Shown here in pieces: positions 46,768-59,316 of a stretch of 64,000 nucleotides of DNA. Below the pieces are notes generated by a model. That model did no database searches. It had not been told where the DNA came from and saw nothing but the letters and a program-made list of their open reading frames with translations. Origin of the DNA: Paracoccus saliphilus (GTDB lineage Bacteria > Pseudomonadota > Alphaproteobacteria > Rhodobacterales > Rhodobacteraceae). Position numbers and translations under genes: made by a program. The stretch spans positions 3,410,001 to 3,474,000 of the forward strand of contig NZ_CP067140.1 of assembly GCF_028553805.1 (NCBI RefSeq), written 5' to 3'. The stretch's first letter is position 1. Each line of letters begins with the position of its first letter.

Positions 46768-47676
46768 TCAGTTGGCCACGGCCAGTTCGACCTTGGCTTC
46801 GGCTTCGGATTCCAGCAATGCCGTCTGTTCTTCCTCGGTCAGGGTTCCGCCCTGCTCTTCAACCCAGGCAATGTATTTCTCGGGCGAAACGGCCTTCACG
46901 ACGATCGGCATATAGGCGTGGTTGATGCCGCACAATTCGCTGCACTGGCCGAAATAGACGCCTTCCTGTTCGACATTGAACCAGAGCTGCGCGATCCGAC
47001 CGGGCACGGCATCCTGCTTCACGGCGAATGCGGGAATGGTCCAGGCATGGATCACGTCATTGGCCGTCACCTGCACCAGCACGGTCTTGCCGACAGGGAC
47101 AACAACCTCGGTATCGGTGGCAAGCAGGTATTCATCCTCGCTATATCCGTTCTCGGCAAGTTCTTCCTTGGTCAGCATGATCGAATCGAAGCTGAGATCG
47201 TTATCGGGATATTCATAGGACCAGTACCACTGGTTGCCGATGGCCTTGATCACGACATCCGGGTTCGGCGGCATTTCCTGGCTGCGGAACAAGGCCGGCA
47301 ACGAGAAGGCGCCGATCACGACGAGCACCAGTACCGGCACCAATGTCCAGACGATCTCGACCGGGGTGTTATGGGTGAACTTGGCGGGGACGGGATTCGA
47401 GCGGCTGTTGTAGCGCAAGATCACGATCAGCAGCAGCCCACAAACAAAGATGGTGATCAGGGTGATGATGATCAGCACGAAATGATCCAGCCATTGCTGA
47501 TCGCGCGCCAGTTCGGTCGAGGCAGGCTGGAAGCCCATGCCCTTCGCGATCGGCTTGCCGATCACCGGAAGCTCGCCCAGAACATCTTGTGCCAGAGCCG
47601 TTCCAGCCACCATTCCCGCCCCTGCGAGGCCCGTAACTGCTCCTGCTGCACGCCGAATCAACGCTTTTGCCATCAT
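46768..47676 (-). CDS. ctaC: Cytochrome c oxidase subunit II
   Basis: 302 residues. A signal sequence ending near [14 protein letters not shown] is followed by two helices ([23 protein letters not shown] and [19 protein letters not shown]). The periplasmic cupredoxin domain has [12 protein letters not shown] and the CuA site [15 protein letters not shown] plus the upstream His in [10 protein letters not shown]. It accepts electrons from cytochrome c. GGGATGG precedes the ATGATG start at 47676 or 47673. It heads the cta block. Confidence 0.96.
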   Translation of the reverse strand: MMAKALIRRAAGAVTGLAGAGMVAGTALAQDVLGELPVIGKPIAKGMGFQPASTELARDQQWLDHFVLIIITLITIFVCGLLLIVILRYNSRSNPVPAKFTHNTPVEIVWTLVPVLVLVVIGAFSLPALFRSQEMPPNPDVVIKAIGNQWYWSYEYPDNDLSFDSIMLTKEELAENGYSEDEYLLATDTEVVVPVGKTVLVQVTANDVIHAWTIPAFAVKQDAVPGRIAQLWFNVEQEGVYFGQCSELCGINHAYMPIVVKAVSPEKYIAWVEEQGGTLTEEEQTALLESEAEAKVELAVAN

Positions 47677-47876
47677 TCCATCCCGTCGCGTTTGGTGAGG
47701 CCAAAATGGCCGCAAGGGCCGCACAAGGCTGCCCCTTTCCCTTTCACATTGTCCGTTCTATGACCATATCTCGACCTCTCGGGCAAGTGATACATGGGAA
47801 TTAGAAGCGAATTTCGGGGCCGGTGCGCTCTGTAGCCCTCTTATCACACAGCCCGCACCAACGGAGTTGCCCAACC

Positions 47877-49298
<1,422 letters not shown>

Positions 49299-49385
49299 CA
49301 TTTTCATGCGGCCAGTCTCCCGGCGTTCATGATTCCTTAAATCCTTCCCGGTTATGCCTGTCTCAGGATGAGGCAGAGGCAGGCT

Positions 49386-50567
49386 ATGGATACCGGGTTC
49401 GTTTCTTTTGGCCCCCCTCCCCCCCGACGGGCCGTGGCGGACGACGATCTTGCCTATCTCCGTCTCATCCGCTCCCGCCGGGTCGGGCCGACGACATTCC
49501 ACCGGCTGCTCAACGAGCATGGCAGTGCAGCCGCCGCGCTGGAGGCATTGCCGGAAATCGCGGCAGCCGCGGGCGTTCGCGATTACGCCCCTTGCTCCGA
49601 GGCCACAGCGGCAGCCGAGTTGCGTGCCGGACGCAAGGCTCGCGCACAACTTATCCGTCATGACTCGCCCCTATATCCACAAGCACTGCGGCAGATCGAA
49701 GGCGCTCCGGCCGTGCTGTGGCTGCGCGGCGATCCAGCCTGGCTGGCGCATAATCCCGCCGCGGTGATCGGGGCGCGCAACGCTTCGTCACTGGGGCTGC
49801 GCATGGCGCGCGGAATGTCAGCAGGGCTGGGCGAAGCGGGGCATACAGTCATTGCCGGGCTGGCGCGTGGGGTCGATGCCGCTGCTCACGGCGCGGCACT
49901 GCCGACCGGAACCGTCGCGGTACTGGCAGGTGGAGTCGATGAGATCTATCCGGCCGAAAATGCATCTCTGGCAGCCGAAATTGCCGAAAAAGGTGCGCTG
50001 ATTTCCGAGCAGCCTCCAGGGATGAAACCAGCGGCCCGGCATTTCCCGGCCCGCAACCGAATCATTTCCGGGTTGTCGCAGGCAGTCGTTGTGATCGAAG
50101 CGGCATATCGGTCCGGCACCCTGATCACGGCGAAATGTGCATTGGATCAGGGGCGCGAAGTCATGGCGATACCCGGTCATCCGATGGATGCCCGGGCGGC
50201 GGGCTGCAATCAGTTGATCCGTGACGGCGCACAACTGGTCCGCAGCGCTGCCGACGTGGCCGAGGCCCTTTTGGCGCAGAGCCGTCGAGACCCCGCACCT
50301 GTTCGGGCAGGGAACATCCCTCCTTCGCATGATGAAGTTGCCCCCATGAATGCCCTACCGCTTCGACCGGGCAATGCGCGGGACTGCGGCGGTCCCGCCT
50401 CGCTCGAAGCACGCATTCTTTCGCGACTGACCCCCAGCCCCCTCGAAGAGAACGACCTCATCCGGGATCTCGGCCTTCCTGCTTCAACCGTCAATGCGGC
50501 GATCCAGGCGCTGGAATTGCAAGGCAGCCTGATGCGCCTGGCAGGCGGGCGAATCGCGCGGCTCTGA
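49386..50567 (+). CDS. dprA: DNA-processing protein DprA (Smf)
   Basis: 393 residues. An N-terminal SAM-like helical part (LRLIRSRRVGPTTFHRLLNEHG) precedes the extended Rossmann domain (GARNASSLGLRMARGMSAGLGEAGHTVIAGLARGVDAAAHGAAL, GGVDEIYPAEN, FPARNRIISGLSQAVVVIEA). A C-terminal winged helix (RILSRLTPSPLEENDLIRDLGLPASTVNAAIQALELQGSLMRLAGG) follows. DprA loads RecA onto incoming single strands in transformation. The ATG at 49386 with GAGGCAGAGGCAGG upstream is preferred over 49368. Confidence 0.94.
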   Translation: MDTGFVSFGPPPPRRAVADDDLAYLRLIRSRRVGPTTFHRLLNEHGSAAAALEALPEIAAAAGVRDYAPCSEATAAAELRAGRKARAQLIRHDSPLYPQALRQIEGAPAVLWLRGDPAWLAHNPAAVIGARNASSLGLRMARGMSAGLGEAGHTVIAGLARGVDAAAHGAALPTGTVAVLAGGVDEIYPAENASLAAEIAEKGALISEQPPGMKPAARHFPARNRIISGLSQAVVVIEAAYRSGTLITAKCALDQGREVMAIPGHPMDARAAGCNQLIRDGAQLVRSAADVAEALLAQSRRDPAPVRAGNIPPSHDEVAPMNALPLRPGNARDCGGPASLEARILSRLTPSPLEENDLIRDLGLPASTVNAAIQALELQGSLMRLAGGRIARL

Positions 50568-50582
50568 AACAGGAGTTGACCG

Positions 50583-51023
50583 ATGAGACAGGATCGGGGA
50601 TTGCTTGAACCGCATTCTAAGGGAGCCGGAATTTTGGCAATGATCAAAGCGACCGCGCTCGACCACCTGGTCCTCACGGTTGCCGACCCCGCGCGTACGG
50701 TCGAATTCTATGAAAACCTGCTGGGCATGGAACTGCGCGAGTTCGGCGAGAATCGTAAGGCGCTGCATTTCGGTCAGCAGAAGATCAACCTGCATCGCGC
50801 CGGTCACGAATTCGAGCCCAAGGCACACGCGCCCCTGCCCGGCTCAGCGGATCTGTGTTTTCTGGTCGAGGGAACAGCGCAAGATAACGCTGCAAGATTG
50901 AGCAAGGCGGGCATAGCAGTCGAGGAAGGCCCGGTCCCGCGAACCGGCGCCACCGGGCCAGTCATATCGCTTTATCTGCGCGATCCGGACGGCAACCTGA
51001 TCGAACTGGCGCACCGCTCCTGA
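50583..51023 (+). CDS. VOC-family (glyoxalase/bleomycin resistance-type) protein
   Basis: 146 residues from the ATG at 50583, which has AGGAG at ideal spacing; a shorter product from 50640 begins MIKATALDHLVLTVAD as many homologues do. One VOC module: DHLVLTVADPARTVEFYENLLGMEL, FGQQKINLHR and a metal-ligand Glu at the end in LYLRDPDGNLIELAHRS. Substrate unknown. It sits between dprA and topA, which are adjacent in many alphaproteobacteria. Confidence 0.85.
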   Translation: MRQDRGLLEPHSKGAGILAMIKATALDHLVLTVADPARTVEFYENLLGMELREFGENRKALHFGQQKINLHRAGHEFEPKAHAPLPGSADLCFLVEGTAQDNAARLSKAGIAVEEGPVPRTGATGPVISLYLRDPDGNLIELAHRS

Positions 51024-51108
51024 AATCCTGCCGCTGACCACGGGCCGTTGACAGTGCCGCTCCGGCCACCCATGTTGCCGCCCCATTGAAGCTCGCTCCG
51101 AGGTCCCT

Positions 51109-53778
51109 ATGCCCGTTGTCGTCGTCGAATCCCCGGCCAAGGCCAAAACCATCGAGAAATATCTCGGCGGTGACTATCGCGTGCTGGCCAGTTTCGGCCA
51201 TGTCCGCGACCTGCCCCCCAAGGATGGCAGCGTCGATCCCGAGCAGGACTTCGCGATGAAATGGGAAGTCGCCTCCGACAGCAAAAAGCATCTCAAGGCG
51301 ATCAAGGATGCGCTGAAAGAGGATAACAACCTGATCCTCGCCACCGACCCCGACCGCGAGGGAGAGGCGATCAGCTGGCATCTGCTCGAAGCGCTGAAGA
51401 CCTCGTTGAAGGGCGGCAAGGATGTCAGCCGAGTCACCTTCAACGCCATCACCAAGGCCGCCGTCACCGAGGCGATGAAGCAGCCGCGCGAAATCGACCA
51501 GGCATTGGTCGATGCCTATCTGGCCAGGCGCGCGCTGGACTACCTGGTCGGATTCAACCTCTCGCCGGTGCTGTGGCGCAAGCTGCCCGGCGCGAAATCG
51601 GCAGGCCGGGTGCAATCGGTCAGCCTGCGCATCATCGTCGATCGCGAGATGGAAATCGAGGCGTTCAAGCCCCGCGAATACTGGTCCGTCCATGCTCGCT
51701 TGGCGACACCCGCAGGGGCGGAATATGACGCACAACTGGTTTCGCTGGCTGGCTCCAAGCTGGAACGCTTCGATCTCGCCGACGCGGAAAAGGCCGCCAT
51801 GGCCGTCAGTGCCGTCGCCTCCCGCGACCTCGGCGTGACCGGTGTCACCGCCAAGCCCGCCAGCCGCAACCCGTGGCCGCCTTTCATGACTTCGACCCTG
51901 CAGCAAGAGGCCAGCCGCAAGCTGGGCCTTGGCGCGCGGGCCTGCATGTCGGCAGCGCAACGGCTGTATGAGGCCGGGCTGATCACCTATATGCGGACCG
52001 ACGGCATCGACATGGCCCCGGAGGCGGTGATGGCCGCCCGCGACGCGGTCAAGGCGAAGTTCGGCGAGAAATACCTGCCGAAATCGCCGCGCATGTACAA
52101 GAACAAGGCCAAGAACGCGCAGGAAGCTCACGAATGTATCCGGCCGACCGACATGATGACGTCCCCGGACAAGCTGCGTGTGACGGCAGAGGATCAGCGC
52201 AAGCTTTATGACCTCATCTGGAAGCGCACCATCGCCAGCCAGATGGAGGCCGCGCGGATGGAACGCACCACGGTCGAGATCGCCAGCCCCGACGGGCAGG
52301 TCGGGCTGCGCGCCACCGGTCAGGTGATGCTCTTCGACGGCTTTCTGAAGGTTTACGATCAAGGCCGCGACGATGACGAGGGCGATGACAGTGCCCGCCT
52401 GCCCGCCATTTCCGAGGGCGAGGCGGCGAAGCTGGTGTCAAACGCCTTCGCCTCAGAGTTCACCAAGGCGCAGGAAAAGGCCGAACCCGCCCCCGAGGCA
52501 CCTGCGGGGCATCGCGCCGCGCCCGGCCTGCTGATGAACGAGGCGGCTTCGACCGCCGCGCGCCAGCATTTCACCCAGCCCCCGCCCCGCTATACCGAGG
52601 CCACGCTGGTCAAGCGGATGGAGGAACTGGGCATCGGCCGACCTTCGACCTATGCCAGCATCGTCACCACGATCCAGGACCGCGAATATGTCCGCAAGGA
52701 CAAGAACCGCCTGATTCCCGAGGACAAGGGCCGTCTGGTCACCACATTCCTGGTTAAGTATTTTCCGCGCTATGTCAGCTATGACTTCACCGCCGACATG
52801 GAGAACGAGCTGGACGAGATCAGCGCTGGCGACCGAATGTGGCGCGACGTCCTGGGCCGGTTCTGGAAGGATTTCACCAAGGCGCTGGAAGGCACGTCCG
52901 AGCTGCGCATCAGCGAAGTGCTGGACGCCATCGACGACGCGCTGGCACCGCATCTCTATCCTCCCCGCGCCGACGGAGGCGATCCGCGCGAATGCCCGCT
53001 TTGCGGCGCAGGCCGGCTGAACCTGAAGACCGCGCGTTCGGGCGGGGCCTTCATCGGTTGTTCGAACTACCCTGAATGCCGCTATACCCGCCCGCTCTCT
53101 GCCCCGAATGGCGAGGAACCGGTAGGCGACCGAGTGCTCGGTCATGACGATGGCGACGAAATCAGCCTGAAAACCGGTCGCTTCGGCCCCTATGTCCAGC
53201 GCGGCGAGGCGACCGAGGAAGTGCCGAAACCGCCGCGCGCCTCTATCCCCAAGGGATGGGATCCGGCCGCGATGGACCTGGAAAAGGCGTTGCGGCTTCT
53301 GTCCCTGCCCCGCCCCGTCGGTCCGCATCCCGATGATGGCGAGCTGATTGAGGCGGGCATCGGGCGTTATGGCCCCTATGTCAAGCATGGCCGCAAATAC
53401 GCCAATCTGCCCGAAGTTGACGAAGTCTTCACCGTCGGCATGAATCGCGCAGTCGAGGTTCTGGCGGCCAAGCAGACGCGCGGACGCACCACCGCCGCAC
53501 CGTTGAAAGAGCTTGGCGACCATCCGGATGGCGGGTCCATCCAGGTGATGAACGGGCGCTACGGCCCCTATGTCAAATGGGAAAAGATCAACGCGACCCT
53601 GCCCCGCGACCTCTCGCCCGAGGATATCACCAAGGAGCAAGCGCTCGAGCTGATCACCGCCAAGGCCGCAAAATCGCCCAAGAAAGCCGCGAAGAAACCG
53701 GCCAGCAAGGGCACCAAGAAAACCACAGCCAAGAAACCGGCGGCGAAAAAAACCGCCAGCAAGAAAGCGGCCGGATAA
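51109..53778 (+). CDS. topA: DNA topoisomerase I (type IA)
   Basis: 889 residues. The Toprim domain opens VVVESPAKAKTIEKYLGG and has LATDPDREGEAISWHL. The catalytic tyrosine is near residue 294 in AGLITYMRTDG. A zinc module follows from about 629 (CPLCGAG...GAFIGCSNYPECRY), then three C-terminal repeats (KTGRFGPYVQ, GIGRYGPYVKH, MNGRYGPYVKW). The last 35 or so residues are almost only Lys, Ala, Ser, Thr and Pro (SPKKAAKKPASKGTKKTT), resembling histone H1 tails. It relaxes negative supercoils. It converges on ccrM. Confidence 0.97.
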   Translation: MPVVVVESPAKAKTIEKYLGGDYRVLASFGHVRDLPPKDGSVDPEQDFAMKWEVASDSKKHLKAIKDALKEDNNLILATDPDREGEAISWHLLEALKTSLKGGKDVSRVTFNAITKAAVTEAMKQPREIDQALVDAYLARRALDYLVGFNLSPVLWRKLPGAKSAGRVQSVSLRIIVDREMEIEAFKPREYWSVHARLATPAGAEYDAQLVSLAGSKLERFDLADAEKAAMAVSAVASRDLGVTGVTAKPASRNPWPPFMTSTLQQEASRKLGLGARACMSAAQRLYEAGLITYMRTDGIDMAPEAVMAARDAVKAKFGEKYLPKSPRMYKNKAKNAQEAHECIRPTDMMTSPDKLRVTAEDQRKLYDLIWKRTIASQMEAARMERTTVEIASPDGQVGLRATGQVMLFDGFLKVYDQGRDDDEGDDSARLPAISEGEAAKLVSNAFASEFTKAQEKAEPAPEAPAGHRAAPGLLMNEAASTAARQHFTQPPPRYTEATLVKRMEELGIGRPSTYASIVTTIQDREYVRKDKNRLIPEDKGRLVTTFLVKYFPRYVSYDFTADMENELDEISAGDRMWRDVLGRFWKDFTKALEGTSELRISEVLDAIDDALAPHLYPPRADGGDPRECPLCGAGRLNLKTARSGGAFIGCSNYPECRYTRPLSAPNGEEPVGDRVLGHDDGDEISLKTGRFGPYVQRGEATEEVPKPPRASIPKGWDPAAMDLEKALRLLSLPRPVGPHPDDGELIEAGIGRYGPYVKHGRKYANLPEVDEVFTVGMNRAVEVLAAKQTRGRTTAAPLKELGDHPDGGSIQVMNGRYGPYVKWEKINATLPRDLSPEDITKEQALELITAKAAKSPKKAAKKPASKGTKKTTAKKPAAKKTASKKAAG

Positions 53779-53806
53779 GCTCGGGTTACCCGGACAGGAC
53801 AACATA

Positions 53807-53836
53807 AAAGGCCCCGCCAATCAGACATGGCGGGGC
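53807..53836 (-). terminator. Intrinsic terminator of ccrM
   Basis: On the minus strand GCCCCGCCA and TGGCGGGGC form a nine-base stem with an eight-base loop, followed by CTTTTA. It is oriented for ccrM, and the stem could also hinder read-through from topA, which ends 29 bases away. Confidence 0.8.
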
Positions 53837-53891
53837 AAGGCGGTTCCGACCGCTAACTGGCGGCCGGAACTCGGCGAAACTGTTGTGAAAC

Positions 53892-55112
<1,221 letters not shown>

Positions 55113-55114
<2 letters not shown>

Positions 55115-55745
55115 AATTGCTTGCGGTTTTATCTTTACACAAGATATTGTGGACGGGCTTGAACGAACGTCTATGATGAGGGGTCACCCCAAGATCTAGA
55201 AGCGCCTGTTTATGAGCCGGAGTCGGATAGCCCGCATTCGCCTCCCAGCCATAGCCCGGATATTGTTGCGCCAAATCCACCATGATGCGATCGCGCAACA
55301 GCTTGGCCACGATCGAGGCCGCCGCAATACTCAGACAACGGGCATCACCCTTCACCACGGCCTCGGCGGGAACGGCCAGATCGCTGGGGATTCTGTTGCC
55401 GTCGACCAGGACATGATCCGGCCGGATACGCAGCCCCGACACGGCACGGCACATGGCCAGATGCGAGGCGTGATAGATGTTCAACTGGTCGATCTCTTCG
55501 ACGCTGACATGGGCCACCGACCAGTCGCAATGGGTCATGACCCATTCGGCAAGCGTTTCGCGCCGCGCCGGGGTCAGTTTCTTGGAATCGTTCAGCCCAT
55601 CAGGGATGTTGCCCGGTTCCAGCACGACCGCCGCCGCCGTGACCGGACCGGCCAGCGGACCGCGCCCGACCTCGTCGACGCCCGCAACACGACGGGCGCC
55701 ACGCGCCATGGCAGCCTGTTCAAAGCTGAAATCCGGCAGGCTCAT
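55113..55745 (-). CDS. rnhB: Ribonuclease HII
   Basis: 210 residues. [19 protein letters not shown] supplies the first two acidic ligands (Asp24, Glu25). [13 protein letters not shown] is the conserved SKKL loop, [10 protein letters not shown] holds another Asp, and the GR(K)G-type core follows. It removes single ribonucleotides and RNA primers from RNA-DNA duplexes. It overlaps the AllA-like gene by four bases (ATGA), and ccrM lies 90 bases downstream, an order shared with many alphaproteobacteria. Confidence 0.95.
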
Positions 55746-56221
55746 GCGGTTATGGTGACGGTGGGGATATCGACCTCTTCGAGATTCACGCCATCTCCCT
55801 CGCGGTCCACGACAAGAAACTCGGCAGCACGGTCCAGCGGGGTCAACACGCCGTGCCAGATCCCCGCCCTCAGGTTCACGCCCATGCCCGCGGGCACCAG
55901 GAAGGCCAGCGGCGCGCCGGGGCGGCCATCCTCGTCGGGTGCGACGACCGACAACCAGTCATCCGGTCCAAGTGGCATGAAGGCCTGAGAGCCCAAAGGG
56001 TGACGTTCCAGCATCGCGCAGTCATAGGGCAGGCTGACCGGCTCGGAACGGAAGATCGAGATGATCGCCTCGCCACCGCCCCGCTCGACAGTGGCAAGTG
56101 CATGATGCCGTTCGCAGCGCCCTTCGTTGATCAGCTTGTCGGGCGCCGTCTTCGGGGTCAGCAGTTCCCCGAAAGGGGCAAAGGCCTCTGCGGTGATCGG
56201 CTCGGCTTTGATCGTGGTCAT
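55742..56221 (-). CDS. allA: Ureidoglycolate lyase (AllA)-family protein
   Basis: 159 residues. [45 protein letters not shown] and [23 protein letters not shown] reproduce the AllA cupin-like fold, including the His-x-x-x-(Q)AF-P and GIWHG segments. AllA splits ureidoglycolate to glyoxylate and urea in purine breakdown. No allantoin genes are next to it, so the assignment rests on the sequence alone. CGGAGGAGG precedes the ATG at 56221; a longer frame reaches 56293 inside the next gene. Confidence 0.85.
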   Translation of the reverse strand: MTTIKAEPITAEAFAPFGELLTPKTAPDKLINEGRCERHHALATVERGGGEAIISIFRSEPVSLPYDCAMLERHPLGSQAFMPLGPDDWLSVVAPDEDGRPGAPLAFLVPAGMGVNLRAGIWHGVLTPLDRAAEFLVVDREGDGVNLEEVDIPTVTITA

Positions 56222-56246
56222 GTATCGGTCCTCCTCCGGGCAGGGT

Positions 56247-57980
56247 TTATCCTGCCGAAGCCAGCCCGTCGAGGATGCGCCCCTTGATCGCACGCATCAG
56301 AACCGGGTCCGCAAGTAACGCAACCTCTTCCCGGGCCGCACGGGACATCTCTTTGCATTCATTAGGATTTTCGCGCGCCCATGCGAGTTTCTCGGCGATG
56401 TCGTCGCAATATCTCTGAACCGGTATATAGTGTTTCCACGGTTTGAAGCGACCGGAATAATAGACTTCCCAGCCATCCTCTTCCTTCAACAGCACCGACT
56501 GACTGTTGATCATCTGGATGAAATTCGATCCGTGATCGTAGCCTGTCATGCATAGCTGGTAACGGAAACCATGGAAAAAGGCCGGTCCCTTGCGGCTGGT
56601 ACAATAGGGCGCGATTAACGGATCACGCGCGAATTGCCGAAAAGCCCAGGCCATCGCGATGCCGATGTCGAAATCGGGATGATCAAACCAGCGGCGGATG
56701 AACGCCATGCGGGAGGTGCGGCACAGCCCTTGCCATGCCTCTTCCCGCGCCTCCGGATCATCTCCCGCCTCCTCGAGCCTGCGCAGGAAACGCAGCGATG
56801 ACGGGCCGGGCCTGACACCCTCGCGACGTTCGTTCCCCGAGATCATGCCGCGCCAGACAAGCCGATCCTCTTTATCCTCGAACGGGATATTGTCGGGGCT
56901 GGGGGTCTCGTAGCCGCGGAAACCGGGCCCCATCTGCTCGGGCAGCGGCCAGAGAACCAGGTTCCGGGCGCCTTCCCTGCGATTGTGGCACAATACCGGT
57001 TTGCCAAGCGGCTTCCGATGCGAGGCGCCGATCCAGCGCGCATCCTCCATATCGATATTCACCGGGTCGCGGCGCCCGAGACGAAGAATATCGTTGATGA
57101 CCCCTTCTGCGCGGCGTTCCTTGAAGCTCAGGCCTGGACGGGCGATTGCGATGTCATTGTTGCTTCCGGGCTGCGGACCGATGGCGAAAGGATGCGGCTT
57201 GCCAGCCCGGTTGAAAACCCGTGGACCACCATCCCATTCACCGTAAAACGGAGAGGTGCCGTTCAACTCGTTCGTTGCCGGGTGACAGCGCCCGCGCAGG
57301 CAAAATTCGGCCACGTCCCCGACAAACGCCTCGGCCTGTTGCCGGGGCGATTCCGGTGCCGGATCAAGTATGCGCAAGAGCATCTGTTCCAGCCCGGGAC
57401 CGGCAGGATAGTGCCAGCCGGGACGCTTGGGAGACCGTGGCATCGGCAGGAATTCCTCGAGACGCCCACGGAGATCATCGAGCCTTTCGGTTTTCGTATC
57501 CACCCGGATCAATGCGGGATCATCTTCGAAATATGTCTCGACCGCATCAAGATGGGCTTGCCAGTCACGCGCCCACAGGTCGGGTATCTCGCCCTCTTCG
57601 ACCTGCCAATGCGCCGCATATGCCTTTGCCGCCGCACCATTCGCGGCAGTCATCCGATCCAGAAGCCATGCTTCCATGTCCCGCGTCGTCAGGATGAAAC
57701 GTGCATCGGGAAAATGCTGGCGAAGGAAGGCAAAGCTGCGCCAGCTCTCCAGCGGCGGCCTCCACCATGGCTGCAGGCGATAAAGGCCGGTGAACAACCG
57801 GGCCTCCGGCCAGTCACGCAGCGGGACCTGCCCACTCATCTGCGCCCAAGCGATATCCTCGGCCAGCTTTCCCTTCTCGTCGCAAATCGCCTCGTAGCCG
57901 TTGAGGGAAAATAGCCGCGCCAGACGTGCCCCGCCACATTGGTCGGGGCTGATATGGAAAAAGACCGGGTTCCGCACCAT
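56247..57980 (-). CDS. Two-domain protein: sulfotransferase-like N-domain and GT90 glycosyltransferase C-domain
   Basis: 577 residues. The N-part (1-190) has a sulfotransferase/P-loop layout, with FFHISPDQCGGARLARLFSLNGYEA where a PAPS loop would be and ARFILTTRDMEAWLLDRM as the 3'-phosphate-type motif. The PAPS-loop lysine seems absent (DQCGG). From about 230 on it resembles the CAP10/GT90 family: LVWRGMISGNERREGVRP, FFHGFRYQLCMTGYDHGSNFIQMINSQSVLL and SGRFKPWKHYIPVQRYCDDIAEKLAWARENPNE. GT90 proteins transfer glucose or xylose to surface glycans. No signal or membrane segment is seen, so it is probably cytosolic. It overlaps the MFS gene by one base. Confidence 0.75.
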   Translation of the reverse strand: MVRNPVFFHISPDQCGGARLARLFSLNGYEAICDEKGKLAEDIAWAQMSGQVPLRDWPEARLFTGLYRLQPWWRPPLESWRSFAFLRQHFPDARFILTTRDMEAWLLDRMTAANGAAAKAYAAHWQVEEGEIPDLWARDWQAHLDAVETYFEDDPALIRVDTKTERLDDLRGRLEEFLPMPRSPKRPGWHYPAGPGLEQMLLRILDPAPESPRQQAEAFVGDVAEFCLRGRCHPATNELNGTSPFYGEWDGGPRVFNRAGKPHPFAIGPQPGSNNDIAIARPGLSFKERRAEGVINDILRLGRRDPVNIDMEDARWIGASHRKPLGKPVLCHNRREGARNLVLWPLPEQMGPGFRGYETPSPDNIPFEDKEDRLVWRGMISGNERREGVRPGPSSLRFLRRLEEAGDDPEAREEAWQGLCRTSRMAFIRRWFDHPDFDIGIAMAWAFRQFARDPLIAPYCTSRKGPAFFHGFRYQLCMTGYDHGSNFIQMINSQSVLLKEEDGWEVYYSGRFKPWKHYIPVQRYCDDIAEKLAWARENPNECKEMSRAAREEVALLADPVLMRAIKGRILDGLASAG

Positions 57981-59188
57981 CAGCCTGCGAGTTCATCCTG
58001 CCTTGGCAGCAAGATGGTCAATATGCCGAACACAGGCAGCACCGAGCAAAGCAGGAAGACCAGCCGCAGCCCCTGCGCGTCTGCCAGGACTCCGAGCGCT
58101 GCGGCGGCGATACCGCCCATGCCGAAGGAAAACCCAAAGAACAGCCCGGCCACCATGCCGGTGCGGCCTGGAACGAGTTCCTGCGCGAACACGACGATGG
58201 CCGGAAATGCCGAGGCAAGGACCAGCCCGATCACCAGCGACAGGATACCGGTCGGAATCAGTCCCACATGCGGCAATGCCAGCGTGAAGGGCAGCACCCC
58301 AAGGATCGAGAACCAGATGACCTTCAGCGAACCGACCCGGTCTCCGACGAGACCGCCCAGCATGACGCCCGCGGCCATGCCCAGCAAAAACAGGAACAGC
58401 ATCAGCTGTGCCCCTTGCGGGCCGAGGCCGAATTTCTCGATGGTGAAGAAGGTGAAATAGCTGAGCATCGCGGCGCTGTAGATATTCTTGGTAAAGGTCA
58501 GCACCGCCAGCACGATGATTGCCCGGACAACCAGTTTTCGGGGCAGTCGCAACGTGGTGTCCGGCTGTGCGGTAGAGGCGCGCCTGCGCCCTTCGGCCCA
58601 GTTGCCGACCTGGTAGAGCAGCGCGACGCCCAATGCTGCGGCAACCGCGAACCACGCTACGGCGGGCCTGCCTAGGGGAACGACGATGAAGGCTGCCAGC
58701 AGCGGCCCGAGCGATTGACCGAAATTTCCACCGAGCTGAAACAAGGATTGCGCGGTGCCGAATCTCCCGCCCGAGGCAAGCCGTGCCACCCGGGAACTTT
58801 CGGGATGGAAAATCGCCGAACCGATCCCGATCAGCATCGCCCCGGTCAACAGGACCCAATATTGATGCGCGAATGCCAGCAACAGCACTCCGCAAAAGGT
58901 CGAGGCCATCCCGAGGGAGAGCGATCTCGGCTGCGGATGCCGGTCCGTCACCATCCCGACGGCGGGCTGCAAGAGCGAGGCCGTGATCTGGAATGCAAGC
59001 GACAGGATGCCGATCTGCGTATAGGACAGCGAGAACTCCGTGCGCAGCAGCGGATAGATTGCCGCCAACATCGACTGCATCACGTCATTGACCATGTGAC
59101 ACAGGCTGATCGCCAGCAGCACGCTCCATGCGGTGCTGGTCCCGGTCAGACGGCCCGGACCTGTCGGCTCGGTACTCTGCACACTCAT
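57980..59188 (-). CDS. MFS transporter, fosmidomycin-resistance (Fsr) type
   Basis: 402 residues with twelve predicted helices. AISLCHMVNDVMQSMLAAIYPLLRTEFSLSYTQIGILSLAFQITASLLQPAVGMVTDRHPQPRSL is the Fsr signature, followed by GIGSAIFHPESSRVARLASGGRFGTAQSLFQLGGNFGQSLGPLLAA. Fsr exports fosmidomycin in E. coli, and many homologues have unknown substrates. It overlaps the glycosyltransferase start by one base, so the two may be co-transcribed. Confidence 0.88.
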   Translation of the reverse strand: MSVQSTEPTGPGRLTGTSTAWSVLLAISLCHMVNDVMQSMLAAIYPLLRTEFSLSYTQIGILSLAFQITASLLQPAVGMVTDRHPQPRSLSLGMASTFCGVLLLAFAHQYWVLLTGAMLIGIGSAIFHPESSRVARLASGGRFGTAQSLFQLGGNFGQSLGPLLAAFIVVPLGRPAVAWFAVAAALGVALLYQVGNWAEGRRRASTAQPDTTLRLPRKLVVRAIIVLAVLTFTKNIYSAAMLSYFTFFTIEKFGLGPQGAQLMLFLFLLGMAAGVMLGGLVGDRVGSLKVIWFSILGVLPFTLALPHVGLIPTGILSLVIGLVLASAFPAIVVFAQELVPGRTGMVAGLFFGFSFGMGGIAAAALGVLADAQGLRLVFLLCSVLPVFGILTILLPRQDELAG

Positions 59189-59316
59189 CGCGATTCCCCG
59201 ATCATGGACGGTCCGGCTTTATCAGCCGCTTGCGGAATAGAAAATACGGGGATATCCCCATAATTGCGCTGAAAACCGCCGCAGCCCCGACGCTTGGCCG
59301 CCCCCATGGTCCCGAT

